Assembly (NCBI GenBank): GCA_964517125.1
Contig: CAZFBD010000073.1
Span: 1 to 20,741 of the forward strand
Length of the DNA stretch: 20,741 nucleotides
Direction: 5' to 3'
Origin: SHLQ01 sp964517125
GTDB taxonomy: Bacteria; Actinomycetota; Acidimicrobiia; Acidimicrobiales; SHLQ01
Positions within the stretch are counted from its first letter, which is position 1. Each line of letters begins with the position of its first letter. Of the stretch, positions 19,445-20,741 are shown one piece after another. Both the position numbers and the translations under genes were made by a program. The notes under the pieces were generated by a model. That model saw only the letters and a program-made list of their open reading frames with translations, was not told where the DNA came from and did not search any database.

Positions 19445-20741
19445 TGGTGACCTCCTCGGCGACCGTTTCTGCAGCATCGGAAGCCTCGCCTGCGGCGAGT
19501 TCGCCAGCGGTGTCAGCAGCCTCGATGGCATCGGGGTCGTCGTCGTGATGATCGTCGTGGCCGTGTGCGGCGTTCGGATCGTCGGGGTGTTCAAAGATCC
19601 AGCCAACCATGCCCCAGATGAGCAGCGCAGCGCCGGGGATGCACAGCCACAGGCTGTAGATCACGCCATAACCGATGACCGGCAGACCGAGCGACAGGAT
19701 GAGCGGGTAGTAGCTGGGCGAAGGAAGATGCACGTTGGTGTTTGAACCGTCCTGTGCGACCTCTTCGGCGGTGGCGATCCGAATGACGTTGCCGTCTTCG
19801 TCATAGCCGTACTTGCGATGCCAGAACTCGTCGAGGCTCTCGACTTCGATCTCTTCGTCGAAGTTGTGCTCGGGGGTGGGCGACGCCGTCATCCACTCCA
19901 GGCTGCGGGCATCCCAGGGATCGGGACCGGGGTTCGGCGAACCGGCGGCCTTCCACTGCTTGCGGCTGTACGCAATGTTCCAGAAGAAGATGGCGATACC
20001 GATGGCGATGATGAAGGCGCCGATGGTCGCAACCAGGTTCCACAGGGCGAATCCGAAGCCCTCGTCGTAGGTGTCGATACGGCGGGACATGCCCTGGAGA
20101 CCCAGGATGTGCATGGGACCGAAGGTGACGTTGAAGCCCACGATCTGGAGCCAGAAGTTCCATTTTCCGATGCGCTCGTTGAGCATGTAGCCGAACGCCT
20201 TCGGCCACCAGAAGTAGAAGCCGGCGAAGATGCCGAGCAGCGAACCACCGAAGATCACGTAGTGGAAGTGGGCCACGATGTAGTAGGTGTCGGTCTGCTG
20301 GGTGTCGGCGGGAGCGATGGAGTGCGTGACACCCGACAGGCCACCGATGGTGAACATGGAGACCACACCCACAGCAAAGAGCATGGCGGTGGTGAATCTG
20401 AGTCGGCCGCCCCAAATGGTTGCGAGCCAGTTCAGGATCTTCACGCCGGTTGGCACCGCGATGAACATGGTGCTGAGCGAGAACGCTGCGACCGAGATGG
20501 GACCGATGCCCGAAACGAACATGTGGTGTGCCCACACGCCCCAGCCCATGAAGCCGATGGCGATGCCGGAGAAGACCATGAACGAGTAACCGAAGATGGG
20601 CTTGCGACTGAAGACGGGGATGACTTCAGAAATGATGCCGAAGCTCGGGAGGATGAGGATGTACACCTCGGGGTGACCGAAGATCCAGAAGAGGTGCTGC
20701 CACAGCAGCGGGTCGGCGCCGGCTTCGGTGTTGAAGAAGTT
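19437..20741 (-). CDS. ctaD: Cytochrome c oxidase subunit I (C-terminal 434 residues)
   Basis: The catalytic subunit of a heme-copper oxidase, reducing O2 to water and pumping protons; the N-terminus lies beyond the window. In fragment numbering, the CuB and cross-linked Tyr motif GHPEVY is at 22-27. Its Glu25 marks the A1 subfamily. The CuB His pair VWAHHMF is at 69-75. The K-channel Lys is in TGVKILNW, and the heme a3 and heme a ligands are in YYIVAHFHYV. After the usual end (WMTASPTPEHNF) there is an extra region of about 140 residues (19440-19859) with two more hydrophobic helices and a His/Asp-rich tail. Gene order ctaD-ctaE-subunit IV-ctaG is that of an oxidase operon; ctaC is presumably upstream. 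Confidence 0.97.
   Translation of the reverse strand, partial: NFFNTEAGADPLLWQHLFWIFGHPEVYILILPSFGIISEVIPVFSRKPIFGYSFMVFSGIAIGFMGWGVWAHHMFVSGIGPISVAAFSLSTMFIAVPTGVKILNWLATIWGGRLRFTTAMLFAVGVVSMFTIGGLSGVTHSIAPADTQQTDTYYIVAHFHYVIFGGSLLGIFAGFYFWWPKAFGYMLNERIGKWNFWLQIVGFNVTFGPMHILGLQGMSRRIDTYDEGFGFALWNLVATIGAFIIAIGIAIFFWNIAYSRKQWKAAGSPNPGPDPWDARSLEWMTASPTPEHNFDEEIEVESLDEFWHRKYGYDEDGNVIRIATAEEVAQDGSNTNVHLPSPSYYPLILSLGLPVIGYGVIYSLWLCIPGAALLIWGMVGWIFEHPDDPNAAHGHDDHHDDDPDAIEAADTAGELAAGEASDAAETVAEEVTSG
19450..19455 (-). promoter_or_regulatory. Ribosome binding site of ctaE inside ctaD
   Basis: GGAGGT on the minus strand, 5 bases before GTG 19444 and within the last codons of ctaD. It supports the GTG start and translational coupling. 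Confidence 0.6.

Overview
The window is GC-rich DNA (about 60-65% G+C by eye) from a free-living aerobic actinobacterium. The evidence is the codon use, the Thr-rich tethered lipoproteins, a short CtaE with a separate small subunit IV, paired CrcB proteins, an LpqI-like GH3 lipoprotein, DUF4031 and DUF2071 genes, and many leaderless genes with a TANNNT -10 box. The class Acidimicrobiia (Ilumatobacter-like lineages) is my best guess. That is inference, because there is no rRNA or marker tree to test it. I see no phage, transposase, CRISPR array or genomic island; this is dense chromosomal backbone with no gene-free stretch over 300 bases.

Layout. Positions 1-600 hold the 5' part of a secreted protein gene on the minus strand, followed by tRNA-Lys(UUU). 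Positions 900-4230 are a cell-envelope block: a secreted RTX-type calcium-binding protein, a GH3 (NagZ/LpqI-like) lipoprotein, and two further lipoproteins that converge on a palindromic pair of stop codons. Positions 4275-7740 hold a DUF4031 gene, a degenerate anti-sigma/HATPase-like protein, dut, and a three-gene chain of orn, a metallo-beta-lactamase-fold hydrolase and a small membrane protein joined by GTGA overlaps. Positions 7728-9211 (minus) are resA/tlpA-ccdA, an extracytoplasmic thiol-reduction pair. Positions 9368-13817 hold an acyl-ACP thioesterase-like gene, pdxH, a crcB-crcB fluoride-channel pair, a DUF2071 gene and guaB. Positions 13839-17544 hold a small HTH-like gene, serS, a poly-gamma-glutamate hydrolase-family gene and a GT-C-like polytopic membrane protein. 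Positions 17532-20741 (minus) are the end of a cytochrome c oxidase operon, ctaD-ctaE-COX4-ctaG, with the ctaD 5' end beyond the window.

How the genes work together. The oxidase operon encodes the terminal oxidase (subunits I, III and IV) and the copper-delivery factor CtaG. The ResA-CcdA pair elsewhere in the window would supply reductant for cytochrome c or CuA thiols. guaB, dut, orn, pdxH and serS are housekeeping nucleotide, RNA, cofactor and translation genes.

The strongest signals beyond ordinary annotation are these. (1) A consistent TANNNT-N6/7-start codon arrangement sits at nine gene starts, which implies leaderless mRNAs. One -10 box is built on the stop codon of the gene upstream. 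(2) Three neighbouring oxidase subunits all carry His/Asp-rich termini predicted to face the cytoplasm, and CtaD has a C-terminal extension of about 140 residues. (3) A PghP-type hydrolase without a signal peptide sits between serS and a GT-C-like protein. (4) A HATPase-like anti-sigma homologue has lost the N-box Asn. I do not see a clearly new multi-gene defence or biosynthetic system here.
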